From an uncultured Anaerocolumna sp. (GTDB taxonomy: Bacteria; Bacillota; Clostridia; Lachnospirales; Lachnospiraceae), in contig CALDJN010000114.1 in assembly GCA_937901695.1 (NCBI GenBank), positions 1-13,264 on the forward strand: DNA of 13,264 bases, given 5' to 3'. Numbering within the stretch: position 1 is the first letter of the stretch; every line of letters starts with the position of its first letter. The notes below the pieces were generated by a model. It worked only from the letters and a program-made list of their open reading frames with translations. It was not told the origin of the DNA and made no database searches. Shown here piece by piece: positions 13,150-13,264 of this stretch. The translations under genes were made by a program, and so were the position numbers.

Positions 13150-13178
13150 ATTATAACCCTTGGGCAGAAGAAGGTCAA
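13150..13178 (-). promoter_or_regulatory. sigma-A promoter of the HAD hydrolase gene
   Basis: On the minus strand TTGACC (13178-13173), a 17-bp spacer and a perfect TATAAT (13155-13150) nearly match the consensus. Transcription would start near 13143, about 30 bases before the start codon. Confidence 0.7.
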
Positions 13179-13235
13179 AGAATAAATATTAATAAGTTAT
13201 CGTATAAAATATAATATATTTTAGCCTTTTATTAT

Positions 13236-13264
13236 TTTACTGATTTGTTATAATAGATTATAAT
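13236..13264 (+). promoter_or_regulatory. possible + strand promoter at the window edge
   Basis: TTTACT (13236-13241), a 17-bp spacer and TATAAT (13259-13264) would drive a gene lying to the right, divergent from the HAD gene. A second TATAAT at 13249-13254 overlaps this spacer. The region is very AT-rich, so chance matches are easy. Confidence 0.33.

Overview
The window is AT-rich DNA from a spore-forming, low-GC Firmicute, most likely a member of class Clostridia (Lachnospiraceae-like). The main evidence is the gene order tepA - ylzJ - spoIIIE/ftsK, which is conserved in endospore formers. The AT-rich codon use, AGGAGG-type ribosome sites and U-tract terminators agree with this. No rRNA, tRNA, CRISPR array, insertion sequence or phage gene was seen.

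Left part (1-4410, + strand): a ClpP-fold TepA-like protease, a YlzJ-like small protein and a complete 912-residue SpoIIIE/FtsK DNA translocase. The ylzJ-spoIIIE gap (1426-1671) holds a good sigma-A promoter, a long hairpin placed just after its predicted start point, and a tandem 12-bp duplication. spoIIIE has no visible ribosome binding site.

Middle (4438-7445, + strand): two diverged RimK-like ATP-grasp ligases followed by a HAD-fold protein that lacks the usual second Asp of motif I. The first ligase closely follows spoIIIE. The second is set apart by a 315-bp gap with a strong hairpin, and forms a likely operon with the HAD gene. The second ligase carries six in-frame copies of a five-residue repeat. 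The substrate of this set cannot be read from the sequence; it is the best candidate here for an undescribed enzymatic system.

Right-centre (7595-11149, + strand): an exported DUF2202 (ferritin-like) protein with a Gly/Asn/Tyr/Met/Arg repeat tail and its own terminator, then a three-gene operon. That operon has eight tandem 14-bp repeats in its leader and encodes a one-helix SHOCT protein, an OmpR-family response regulator and a sensor kinase with a Met/His-rich outer loop. All three envelope proteins carry low-complexity segments of similar composition facing, or probably facing, outside. This suggests a shared envelope or metal-related role (inference).

Right end (11150-13264): a 281-bp convergent gap with 18-bp tandem repeats that run into an inverted pair of a 30-bp palindromic element. 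Then come two minus-strand genes: an RmlD-like NAD-dependent reductase/epimerase (best start is TTG, not the upstream ATG) and a phosphoglycolate-phosphatase-like HAD hydrolase with a very good promoter and its own terminator. A possible + strand promoter at the last bases would serve a gene outside the window.

A recurring theme is short tandem duplications with units of 12, 14, 14, 15, 18 and 30 bp, both between and inside genes. This points to frequent slippage or local duplication in this chromosome region.
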